A DNA stretch of 64,000 nucleotides from assembly GCA_019421365.1 (NCBI GenBank), contig JAHZFJ010000015.1:1-64000 (forward strand), in the 5' to 3' direction. Both the position numbers and the translations under genes were made by a program. Below are positions 51,823-59,878 of the stretch, piece after piece (positions within the stretch are counted from its first letter, which is position 1; each line of letters opens with the position of its first letter). The notes under the pieces are model-generated. The model searched no databases and was not told the DNA's origin. It saw only the letters and a program-made list of their open reading frames with translations. This DNA is from Lachnospiraceae bacterium (GTDB taxonomy: Bacteria; Bacillota; Clostridia; Lachnospirales; Lachnospiraceae).

Positions 51823-53334
51823 CTATCCGCGATTAAATTCTTTTTTGAATTCCTCAATAGCTTTAACAAGTATGCTTTCTGTCTCATCGCTAATTACTTT
51901 TTCAGCCTTAATTGCTGATGGTACTTCTGGATATTTTGTATCAATGAATTCAAAGAATTCTTTTTCAAATTCTAAGATTCTACTTACTTCGATATCAAGA
52001 AGATACTTCTTAGTAGCAGCATAGATGATAATTACTTGGTATTCTACTGGCATTGGATTGTATTGTGGTTGTTTTAACATCTCTCTGATTCTTTCACCTT
52101 GTGCAAGCTTTTCTTTTGTATCTGCATCTAGATCAGAACCAAACTGTGCAAAGGATGCTAATTCACGATATTGAGCTAAGTCAATACGGATTGGACCAGC
52201 AATCTTCTTCATTGCCTTGATTTGTGCAGAACCACCAACACGAGATACTGAAAGACCTGGGTTAACGGCTGGTCTAAAACCAGCGTTGAACATTTCTGTT
52301 TCCAAGTAAATCTGTCCATCAGTGATAGAGATTACGTTTGTTGGAATATATGCAGAAACGTCACCAGCTTGTGTCTCAATGATTGGTAATGCTGTTAATG
52401 AACCGCCACCAAGTTCATCTGAAAGACGTGCAGCTCTCTCAAGTAGTCTTGAATGAAGGTAGAAAACATCACCTGGGTAAGCTTCACGACCTGGTGGTCT
52501 ACGAAGTAGTAAGGAAAGTGTACGGTAAGCAGTTGCATGCTTACTTAAATCGTCATATACGATTAATACATCTTGTCCAGCTTCCATCCATTCTTCACCC
52601 ATAGCACAACCTGAATATGGAGCAATATATTGTAATGGTGCAAGTTCACTTGCTGTAGATGCAACTATAGTTGTGTAATCCATTGCACCATGTTCTTCTA
52701 ATGTTTTAACAATTGTCGCAACAGTAGACGCTTTTTGTCCGATTGCTACATAGATACACTTAACTCCTTGTCCCTTTTGGTTAATGATTGTATCTAGAGC
52801 AATAGCAGTTTTACCTGTCTGTCTGTCACCGATAATAAGTTCACGTTGACCACGTCCAATTGGAACCATGGCATCGATTGCTTTAATACCTGTTTGTAAC
52901 GGCGTATCTACGGATTTTCTAGAGATAACACCAGATGCAACTCTTTCAATTTGACGATATTTATCTGTATCAATTGGTCCTTTACCATCGATAGGTTGAC
53001 CAAGAGCATTAACAACACGACCTAGTAATGCATCACCAACAGGAACTTCTACTACTCTACCTGTTGTTTTAACTGTATCACCTTCGTTGATATTCTTGTT
53101 ATCACCTAGTAATACGGCACCTACATTATCTTCTTCTAGGTTCAATACCATACCATAAACGTCGCCAGGAAATTCAAGTAGTTCACCTTGCATTGCTTTT
53201 TCAAGACCGTGAATACGTGCAATACCATCACCAACTGTGATTACAGTACCTACGTCAGATACTTCTAACTTTGTACTATAATTTTTAATCTGTTCTTTGA
53301 TTACAGAACTAATCTCTTCTGGTCTCAAATTCAT
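51823..53334 (-). CDS. atpA: F1 ATP synthase alpha subunit
   Basis: The 503-residue non-catalytic nucleotide-binding subunit has Walker A GDRQTGKTAIALD, ALGQPIDGKGP, and the alpha-type YRTLSLLLRRPPGREAYPGD motif. Length is normal. About 110 bases separate it from atpH, longer than the other gaps in the operon. Confidence 0.99.
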   Translation of the reverse strand: MNLRPEEISSVIKEQIKNYSTKLEVSDVGTVITVGDGIARIHGLEKAMQGELLEFPGDVYGMVLNLEEDNVGAVLLGDNKNINEGDTVKTTGRVVEVPVGDALLGRVVNALGQPIDGKGPIDTDKYRQIERVASGVISRKSVDTPLQTGIKAIDAMVPIGRGQRELIIGDRQTGKTAIALDTIINQKGQGVKCIYVAIGQKASTVATIVKTLEEHGAMDYTTIVASTASELAPLQYIAPYSGCAMGEEWMEAGQDVLIVYDDLSKHATAYRTLSLLLRRPPGREAYPGDVFYLHSRLLERAARLSDELGGGSLTALPIIETQAGDVSAYIPTNVISITDGQIYLETEMFNAGFRPAVNPGLSVSRVGGSAQIKAMKKIAGPIRIDLAQYRELASFAQFGSDLDADTKEKLAQGERIREMLKQPQYNPMPVEYQVIIIYAATKKYLLDIEVSRILEFEKEFFEFIDTKYPEVPSAIKAEKVISDETESILVKAIEEFKKEFNRG

Positions 53335-53446
53335 GATACATAAGCACCTTCTTTCCTGTTCTTATCGTTTATAACTACTCGCCTCTCCAATACGTAGTCA
53401 ATACGATTGGGATTGGGATTCGTTACACTTTTTGTCCTTCGTTTGT

Positions 53447-53992
53447 TTACACAGTTGCATTTCTTAAGTCTTTTGCAAGCATTTGTAGTTTTGTTCTTAT
53501 ACTACTATCCACAACTCTGTCACCAATACGAATAACTAATCCACCAATTAAGTTTTTATCCACATAAAAGGACAATTCAAATTGGCTATACTTTGTAGTC
53601 TGAAGCAACTTTTGTTCTACTTGCTTCTTTTGCTCCTCTGTTAATTCAACAGCGGATGTAACGGAAGTTACTCCAATATTCTTGTATTCTCTAACTTTAG
53701 CTATAAAATACTCGAATATACCATCAAGGTCATCGTATCTGTCCTTCTGTACAATAATAACCAAGAATCCTACCAAAGAATCCGATACTCTTCCTTTGAA
53801 TATGTTCTCAATTACAGATATTTTTTCCTCTTTATTAATCTTAGGATGACTAAGAAGTTTAAGTAGATCTGGATTTTCAGCAATTGCTTCCTTCACTATA
53901 TTAACTTCTTCGATAATGGTAGTAAGTGTTCCATCTTCCAAAGCAAGATCAAATAATGCTTCGCCATAGGTTTTTGAAACTAACTTTGCCAT
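53447..53992 (-). CDS. atpH: F1 ATP synthase delta subunit
   Basis: The 181-residue delta subunit ties the peripheral stalk to the top of F1. The start (LVSKTYGEALFDLALEDG) and the C-terminal LIGGLVIRIGDRVVDSSIRTKL are family-typical. It overlaps atpF by 13 bases. Confidence 0.97.
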   Translation of the reverse strand: MAKLVSKTYGEALFDLALEDGTLTTIIEEVNIVKEAIAENPDLLKLLSHPKINKEEKISVIENIFKGRVSDSLVGFLVIIVQKDRYDDLDGIFEYFIAKVREYKNIGVTSVTSAVELTEEQKKQVEQKLLQTTKYSQFELSFYVDKNLIGGLVIRIGDRVVDSSIRTKLQMLAKDLRNATV

Positions 53993-54549
53993 GTATCATC
54001 ACCCATTTCTGTTAATGTGTCTTCAATTAGTTTAGCTTGTTCGCTTGCATCAATTGAAGTTGATATAATTTTACCAGCCATAATAGAAGCAACGGATATC
54101 ATTTCTTGCTTTACTTCATCCTTCATCTTGCTCTTCTCAAGCTCAGCTTCTTTATTCGCTCTGTCAATGATACGAGTAGCTTCTGCTTTCGCTTCATCAA
54201 CGATTTCTGTTTCTTTTTTAAGTGCTTTCTTTCTAGTTTGGCTAAGAATTTCTTCAGCTTCTTTATTAACAGACTTTAATTTACTGTCATATTCAGCTTT
54301 ATATGCAACTGCATCTGCTTTTTCAGTCGCTGCAAAATCCATTTCAGATTTAATCTTTTCTTGGCGTTTTCTTAGCAGTTCCCTTGCAGGATTAAATAGA
54401 AGATAAGACAACAAGGTAAATAATGCAAAAACTGCTAATGCAAGAATTCCTGCGTCAACAAATAACTGCATATCCAAACCAAAGATTCTTCCTGCCATAC
54501 CTCCACTAGCTTCAAGTACACCTGTACTTGCAAGTATTATACTACTCAC
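53980..54549 (-). CDS. atpF: F0 ATP synthase subunit b
   Basis: The 189-residue stator subunit has one membrane helix (VDAGILALAVFALFTLLSYLLF) and a long charged coiled coil rich in Lys, Glu and Ala (residues ~60-160). The ~30 residues before the membrane helix form a somewhat extended N-terminus. Confidence 0.96.
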   Translation of the reverse strand: MSSIILASTGVLEASGGMAGRIFGLDMQLFVDAGILALAVFALFTLLSYLLFNPARELLRKRQEKIKSEMDFAATEKADAVAYKAEYDSKLKSVNKEAEEILSQTRKKALKKETEIVDEAKAEATRIIDRANKEAELEKSKMKDEVKQEMISVASIMAGKIISTSIDASEQAKLIEDTLTEMGDDTWQS

Positions 54550-54586
54550 TTTTTGACCTCCCTCCGGTTTAGTCTAGGCTTTTATC

Positions 54587-54841
54587 TTAAAGTTTACCTA
54601 AAAGTGGGTTAGCATATAATAAGATAATAGCTACAGCGAAACCGTAAAGACCTGTAGTCTCGGCTACGGCTTGTCCAAGTAACATTGTTGACATGATATT
54701 TCCTCTTGCTCCTGGGTTACGACCAACTGCTGCTGCACCTTGTCCAGCTGCATAACCTTGTCCAATACCAGGACCAACACCTGCGATCATTGCGATTCCT
54801 GCTCCAATAGCTGAAGCTGCTAATACGATAGCTCTTTCCAT
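54587..54841 (-). CDS. atpE: F0 ATP synthase subunit c, sodium-type ring
   Basis: The 84-residue hairpin forms the rotor ring. The ion site carries the set of residues seen in sodium-translocating rings such as that of Ilyobacter tartaricus: Gln28 (GPGIGQGYAAG) in helix 1, and Val59, Glu61, Thr62 and Tyr66 (GQAVAETTGLYGF) in helix 2. Proton-only rings usually lack the Gln and the hydroxyl residue after Glu. A sodium-coupled ATP synthase is therefore predicted. Confidence 0.97.
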   Translation of the reverse strand: MERAIVLAASAIGAGIAMIAGVGPGIGQGYAAGQGAAAVGRNPGARGNIMSTMLLGQAVAETTGLYGFAVAIILLYANPLLGKL

Positions 54842-54862
54842 AATTAAGTTCCTCCTTTGATT

Positions 54863-55621
54863 CTAATCTTCTTCAAATGTGTTTGATACAAAGACCATTG
54901 TTAACATGCAGAATACATATGCTTGGATAGTTCCAGAGAATACGTCAAGATATACATGTAAAGCACCTGGCCACACTAATGTGAGTAATTTTGGTAACAG
55001 TCCATAGATAAGTCCCATCAAAACTGTACCAGATAAAATATTACCAAATAAACGTAAGGACAGTGATAATGGTGTTGCAATTTCACCGATGATATTAATT
55101 GGCGATAACAGCAACGGTTTAAACAAATTTGTTATATGGCTTGCTTTTTGATACTTAAATCCATTGTAATGGATCATACCAAAAGTAATTAAAGCTAATG
55201 CCAACGTTGTACCATAATCGGCAGTTGGTGGTCTAAGGCCAAACAAGCCGGATAAATTGGATAACAATATAAACATAAATAATGTTCCGATATAGTTGGA
55301 GAACTTATGTCCATGCTTAGAACCCATATTGGCCACTGTCAAGTTATCAATTGCTTCTACAATATACTCAATAATATTTAAGAAAGTACCTGGTACTTTG
55401 TTGGGATCAGCTTTCTTAATTACTCGATTGGCAACTAAGGCAAATATAATTAATGCTAGCATAACAACAATTATTGAAATATGCGTTGTTGTGAGATATA
55501 ACTCATGCCCAAACAGCGTATATTCCTGGTACCCAGTAATTCCAAAGTCAACCTCCTGAGATGCACGAAGCATTCCCATGTTGGCAAAACTACCGGACAC
55601 GGCAGCTATCCCTTGATACAC
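54863..55621 (-). CDS. atpB: F0 ATP synthase subunit a
   Basis: The 252-residue membrane stator contains the essential Arg in LSLSLRLFGNILSGTVLMG and the family end SGTIQAYVFCMLTMVFVSN. The start is a GTG with GGAGG eight bases upstream. It forms the ion half-channels next to the c ring. Confidence 0.96.
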   Translation of the reverse strand: MYQGIAAVSGSFANMGMLRASQEVDFGITGYQEYTLFGHELYLTTTHISIIVVMLALIIFALVANRVIKKADPNKVPGTFLNIIEYIVEAIDNLTVANMGSKHGHKFSNYIGTLFMFILLSNLSGLFGLRPPTADYGTTLALALITFGMIHYNGFKYQKASHITNLFKPLLLSPINIIGEIATPLSLSLRLFGNILSGTVLMGLIYGLLPKLLTLVWPGALHVYLDVFSGTIQAYVFCMLTMVFVSNTFEED

Positions 55622-55638
55622 GTTCTCATCCTCCTTCG

Positions 55639-56028
55639 TTAAAATATTTTTTTAGTAATATATCTATTAGTTAACGGTTGTAAATAAGCACTGATTTTAA
55701 GACCTAATATACCTAATAATGTACCTATCAGATTGAACACCTCTGGAAGTGTTAATGCTACTACAACTGCGCAACCCATAATAATAAGGCGAAGAATAGA
55801 CATTCTCTTCGTATACTTCGCAGCCCCTTCTTCATTCATATCAAGGGCTCTTGATATTGTTGCATTCAAATGAATTGCAAGCAAAATTGCAATTATGGAA
55901 CCAAGGATATCGCCTAAGATAAATGATAATTTATTATTTGAAACTATAGCACCAATTATGCAAACAATCACCATAGACAAAACGATACCAACGATTAAAT
56001 CTTTTAATGTTTCATTCATATTCTTCAT
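55639..56028 (-). CDS. ATP synthase subunit I-type membrane protein
   Basis: The 129-residue protein has four hydrophobic segments and sits immediately before atpB, the standard place of the small AtpI/subunit I family that helps ring assembly or ion (Mg2+) supply. AGGAG precedes the ATG. The role is inferred from size and position. Confidence 0.8.
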   Translation of the reverse strand: MKNMNETLKDLIVGIVLSMVIVCIIGAIVSNNKLSFILGDILGSIIAILLAIHLNATISRALDMNEEGAAKYTKRMSILRLIIMGCAVVVALTLPEVFNLIGTLLGILGLKISAYLQPLTNRYITKKIF

Positions 56029-56099
56029 ACAATTAATCTCCTACTTTATGACTATTATAATGGAAGTTTCTTATATTATTTAGCTATGCAAAATTGCAA

Positions 56100-56402
56100 T
56101 TATTTATTCGGATTATCCGATTTCTTAGCAGAATTGTGACTCTTTAGACTTTCAAAATATGCTAACTCCTTGTCTTCTTTAACCTTATCTTTAAAATAGA
56201 ATCTCTTAACAAGGTTATAAATATTCTGAAATCCTGCTAATAATCCAAGTATTAACCAAATAGGAAACCAAAAACTTGTTCCAAACTTTTCATCCATCTT
56301 ATATCCGATAAATATACATAAAAATACAGTTGTTAATAGTGTAAGTCCTATCTGAGAAATTAAACTCAAGGCACGGAACACTTCTCTATTCTCTTTATTC
56401 AT
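56100..56402 (-). CDS. AtpZ/AtpI family protein
   Basis: The 100-residue protein has two membrane helices (ISQIGLTLLTTVFLCIFIG and FWFPIWLILGLLAGFQNIY) with the GYKMDEKFGTSFWF link typical of AtpZ/AtpI. It is the first gene of the ATP synthase operon and probably helps ring assembly or cation transport. Confidence 0.85.
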   Translation of the reverse strand: MNKENREVFRALSLISQIGLTLLTTVFLCIFIGYKMDEKFGTSFWFPIWLILGLLAGFQNIYNLVKRFYFKDKVKEDKELAYFESLKSHNSAKKSDNPNK

Positions 56403-56493
56403 AGTTACTCCCTTGCATATTGCTACACACTAAAATAAATCTATACATAGATATTTCATATTTACCATTTATAAATCGACAAATTACACGAAT

Positions 56494-56523
56494 ATTATAC
56501 AAATACTTCCATGTTGTATGAAA
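56494..56523 (-). promoter_or_regulatory. Candidate promoter of the ATP synthase operon
   Basis: TTTCAT and a perfect TATAAT are 18 bases apart on the minus strand, 92 bases before the first gene. A second TATAAT lies some 40 bases further upstream. The rest of the 56403-56868 gap is AT-rich and shows only the rpiB terminator. Confidence 0.5.
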
Positions 56524-56790
56524 TCACAAATTAATTATACCATTTATTTTCTAAAAGTCCATAAAATACAGCTTAAAATAACATCTAATCTTTTCCAACT
56601 GCTTATTTTACTGCAGTTTCACTGCTATTGTTTGACTTTTATTGTGACTTATTTACTATAATGTCAATATTAGAGTATTTTGTATCTATTTTTTTATTTG
56701 CTTATATTTTTACAGTTTGTCTGTAATTGTAAAAATTATGTATCCTTTACAAACAAAAAAGTCAGCCAAAAAAATGTATCGCTAGAAATA

Positions 56791-56836
56791 AATAAATGAC
56801 GTCAACTTGAATGGATTCAAATCAACGCCATTTATT
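56791..56836 (-). terminator. Terminator after rpiB
   Basis: AATAAATG/CATTTATT outer arms and TTGAAT/ATTCAA inner arms form a long hairpin, about 30 bases past the stop, followed by TTATTTC on the minus strand. Confidence 0.6.
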
Positions 56837-56868
56837 CACTTGTATTATACTGTTAAGAGATAATTTAA

Positions 56869-57297
56869 TTACTCTTCAATTTGACTAATTCTACAAATGT
56901 GTCTTTCGTCACCAGAAAACTCTGAATTGAGGAAAGTATCAACGATCTTAATCGCTAATCCAGGTCCAACAACTCTTCCACCCATAGCTAGAATATTAGC
57001 ATTGTTATGAAGTCTTGTCGCTTCTGCACTGAATACATCATGGCATAATGCTGCGCGAATACCTTTTATTTTATTAGCGGCAATGGAAATTCCAATGCCA
57101 GTTCCACAGATAAGAATACCCTTATCGCATTCGCCATCTAAAATTGCATGAGCAACCTTTTTAGCATATACAGGATAATCAACTGCTTCCGTGCTATCAC
57201 ATCCAAAATCTTTATAAGGAATATTGTTCGCTTTTAGATAGTTCACAACCTCCTTCTTTAATTCATATCCACCATGATCACAACCTAACGCTATCAT
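56869..57297 (-). CDS. rpiB: Ribose 5-phosphate isomerase B
   Basis: The 142-residue enzyme interconverts ribose 5-phosphate and ribulose 5-phosphate. IALGCDHGGYELK at the start, the active-site GTGIGISIAANK, and RAALCHDVFSAEATRLHNNAN are all intact. It follows the phosphatase gene by three bases, as ywlF follows ywlE in Bacillus. Confidence 0.96.
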   Translation of the reverse strand: MIALGCDHGGYELKKEVVNYLKANNIPYKDFGCDSTEAVDYPVYAKKVAHAILDGECDKGILICGTGIGISIAANKIKGIRAALCHDVFSAEATRLHNNANILAMGGRVVGPGLAIKIVDTFLNSEFSGDERHICRISQIEE

Positions 57298-57300
57298 TAG

Positions 57301-57753
57301 TTAGTCCTCCTCGTTTAGCTTATATACTGTTTTCTTAATTAGTCTGGCTAGTTCAACATAACATTCTTCATAGTCTGTAAGAGTTTTTCCATAAGGATCA
57401 CTTACGTCACCATCTTCTCCAATAAATTCTTTCAATGTATATACATTCATGCTATTCTCATAATCACGCTGTACTTTTTCCTTCTGTTCTAGTGTCATTG
57501 TAAGAATTAGTGTGTCTTCATCAATGTCCTCTTGTTCTAGAGGTTTAGAAATATGATCTCCAATTGATAGATTATGATTTCGTAATACCGTATCCGCTTT
57601 CGGATTTGATGGTTCTGGGAATAAAACCACCAACCCTCGTGACATTACCATCATATCGCTCTCTGTATCTAAGCTTCTGAAAATCATTTCAGCCATAGGT
57701 CCTCTGCACGTATTCCCCGTACATACAAAAATCAGTCTTTCATATTTAATCAA
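57301..57753 (-). CDS. Low-molecular-weight protein phosphatase, YwlE type
   Basis: The 150-residue enzyme has the P-loop CTGNTCRGPMA and the acid loop DPYG. The Thr in CTGNTCR is the residue that gives Bacillus YwlE its preference for phosphoarginine over phosphotyrosine, and the locus order (sua5, this gene, rpiB) equals that of ywlE. Protein-arginine phosphatase is therefore likely; tyrosine phosphatase is the alternative. Confidence 0.88.
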   Translation of the reverse strand: MIKYERLIFVCTGNTCRGPMAEMIFRSLDTESDMMVMSRGLVVLFPEPSNPKADTVLRNHNLSIGDHISKPLEQEDIDEDTLILTMTLEQKEKVQRDYENSMNVYTLKEFIGEDGDVSDPYGKTLTDYEECYVELARLIKKTVYKLNEED

Positions 57754-57771
57754 TAATATCCACCCCCGTTG

Positions 57772-58836
57772 TTACACTTCCACTACATGGTAACCCGCTG
57801 CTTTTAGCAATCTATTCATAATAGCTTGACCTAGCTTATTATCAGCAAATCCCTCTGAATATATGACATCCACCTGTTGCTCGTCAAAATCCCTAAGAAC
57901 TGCATATAAACCTCTAGCAATTTGCTCTTCATCGTGTCTCGAACCAATTGTCTTCACACAGCTTGCCTTATACCTAGCAAATGTTTCGTCAGTTGCAATA
58001 ACTCCTACTTGATATCCATCTTCCATCTTCTGTGCTGCATAATCATTGATTTTATCTACCACTGCTTGCTCTGCACCTTCTACAATAGTTAAATCTGCCT
58101 TTGGTGCGTAATGTTTGTACTTCATACCAGGTGCTTTCGGTTTAAGATTTGGATCCATTTTCTTTGCTATTATTGTTTTATCAATCTCAACAACTCCAAT
58201 AACCTCTTCGAGCATCTCTTTCGTGATATAGCCCGGTCTAAGAATCGTTGGTATCTCAGATGTCATATCCACAATTGTAGATTCTAATCCTATCCCTACA
58301 GCTCCGCCGTCAATAATCATATCTATCTTACCATCAAGATCCTCAATTACATGTTCCGCCTTCGTTGGGCTTGGCCTGCCGGAGGTATTAGCACTAGGTG
58401 CTGCAATACAGACACCTGATTCACGAATTAATTGAAGTGCTATTTTGTTACTAGGCATACGAATGGCTACTGTATCTAATCCACCTGTTGTACCATATGG
58501 CACTTTATTACTCTTACTCATAATCATAGTCAAGGGACCTGGCCAGAACTTATTAGCAAGTTGATATGCTTTTTCAGGTACTTCTTTTGTAAGTTCCCTA
58601 AGGCTATCGAGATCTGCAATATGAACAATTAACGGATTATCCGATGGTCTTCCTTTTGCAGCATATATCTTCTTAGCAGCTTCCGTATCTAGTGCATCCC
58701 CGCCAAGTCCATATACTGTTTCAGTGGGGAAAGCAACTAAACCTTCTTTTTGTAGTATGGAAGCCGCATCCTTCAAACAACCAGGTTCCATGTCTTTTTC
58801 ATTTATCTTCTTAACTATAGTTTTCATATCTTTCAT
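57772..58836 (-). CDS. L-threonylcarbamoyladenylate synthase (Sua5 type)
   Basis: The enzyme makes threonylcarbamoyl-AMP for the t6A37 modification of tRNA. The 354 residues hold the YrdC domain (FPTETVYGLGGDAL, KIYAAKGRPSDNPLIVHI, CIAAPSANTSGRPSPT) and the extra C-terminal Sua5 domain after a linker (KAPGMKYKHYAPKADL). Start may be three codons later (second Met). First of three closely spaced genes with the phosphatase and rpiB. Confidence 0.95.
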   Translation of the reverse strand: MKDMKTIVKKINEKDMEPGCLKDAASILQKEGLVAFPTETVYGLGGDALDTEAAKKIYAAKGRPSDNPLIVHIADLDSLRELTKEVPEKAYQLANKFWPGPLTMIMSKSNKVPYGTTGGLDTVAIRMPSNKIALQLIRESGVCIAAPSANTSGRPSPTKAEHVIEDLDGKIDMIIDGGAVGIGLESTIVDMTSEIPTILRPGYITKEMLEEVIGVVEIDKTIIAKKMDPNLKPKAPGMKYKHYAPKADLTIVEGAEQAVVDKINDYAAQKMEDGYQVGVIATDETFARYKASCVKTIGSRHDEEQIARGLYAVLRDFDEQQVDVIYSEGFADNKLGQAIMNRLLKAAGYHVVEV

Positions 58837-58974
58837 CGCCTTTTCTATGGTAAATCTTTTATCTTACCTATACGTGACTGATTTTATCAACTCTATTATA
58901 ACACTACTTAATATATTTGCACACCTTTGTATATTTTGCAAATGTTTTTTAAATATCCGCGTACTTCTCCATAC

Positions 58975-59691
58975 TTATTCATATACATATGTATTAATAT
59001 AATTCATAATTCCAAGGTGAATTGCCCATGCCATTTTTGCTTGATATTCATCATCTATGAGTAACTCCGCCTCTTTCCAATTTGATAGGAAACCACATTC
59101 AACGATGACAAGCGGAATTTCTGTTTTCTTTAACATATAATAACTTTCATTGGACTTTGCAACACGGTGATTACCATCTCCGATGGTTTTCTTAATCTGT
59201 TCTTGTAGGATATCAGATAGGATTTTCCCCTCCGGTGATTTAGCATGATAAAACACCTGCGCTCCTGAAGAGCTCTCCTGAGGAAATGAATTCTGATGAA
59301 TACTAACTGCAATTACCGCATCACTAGAATTAATAATCTCCACTCTTTTTTTTAAATCTGCATTCTTTTTGTTTGAATCAGATTCTTGATACAAACCCGC
59401 ATCTGTCTCACGTGTCATAAGGACCCCCACATCATTTTGCTCTAGCAGGGTCTTCAACTTTAATGCTATTGATAAATTAATCTCCTTCTCCAAGGCATTA
59501 TTAACTCCTACTTTACCAGGATCAAAACCTCCATGACCTGCATCAATAATAATGGTACACTTAGGAATGAGTGGCACTGGATTTTGATCTTTCTCACTGA
59601 ATACATTAAATGTTTTTATGCCAACAGCTGTGGAAAGCCCTATCAGAAAAAGTGCAGCCGCTGCCATTGTAATAATTTTTTTCTTGTTCAT
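58975..59691 (-). CDS. cwlD: N-acetylmuramoyl-L-alanine amidase CwlD
   Basis: The 238-residue zinc amidase has a signal anchor (ITMAAAALFLIGLSTAVG) and motifs IDAGHGGFDPGKVG, LEKEINL, VSIHQNSF and the catalytic Glu in VIVECGFLSNWKEAELL. CwlD removes peptide side chains from spore cortex muramic acid so that muramic delta-lactam can form. Its length and insert-free fold match CwlD rather than larger autolysins. Confidence 0.92.
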   Translation of the reverse strand: MNKKKIITMAAAALFLIGLSTAVGIKTFNVFSEKDQNPVPLIPKCTIIIDAGHGGFDPGKVGVNNALEKEINLSIALKLKTLLEQNDVGVLMTRETDAGLYQESDSNKKNADLKKRVEIINSSDAVIAVSIHQNSFPQESSSGAQVFYHAKSPEGKILSDILQEQIKKTIGDGNHRVAKSNESYYMLKKTEIPLVIVECGFLSNWKEAELLIDDEYQAKMAWAIHLGIMNYINTYVYE

Positions 59692-59757
59692 ATCCTGTCT
59701 TATCCTGCCGATATATTCTCATCCTATCTTATGATACGTAGAGTGTAACTATTCAAC

Positions 59758-59805
59758 AAAAAGACATTAGAACGTAGGCTTACTTTCATAAGTTTACGCT
59801 CTAAT
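59758..59805 (-). terminator. Terminator of the GH31 gene
   Basis: ATTAGAACGTAGGCTTA pairs with TAAGTTTACGCTCTAAT (G-U pairs on the minus-strand RNA), followed by TGTCTTTTTG. Confidence 0.75.
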
Positions 59806-59826
59806 GCCATAAAATGATCTTATTTC

Positions 59827-59878
59827 TTGGAGATCTCGAGGAGTAGGTAATTTCAGCTTTTTATGTGCGATGTTTGAG
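59827..59878. repeat. Truncated copy of the CTCAAACTTCGCAC element
   Basis: The right end GTGCGATGTTTGAG matches the terminal repeat of the 40437-40632 element with one change, and TTGGAGATCTCGAGGAGTAGGTAA matches its left interior, while the left terminus and middle are missing. It ends exactly at the GH31 stop codon. Confidence 0.6.
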
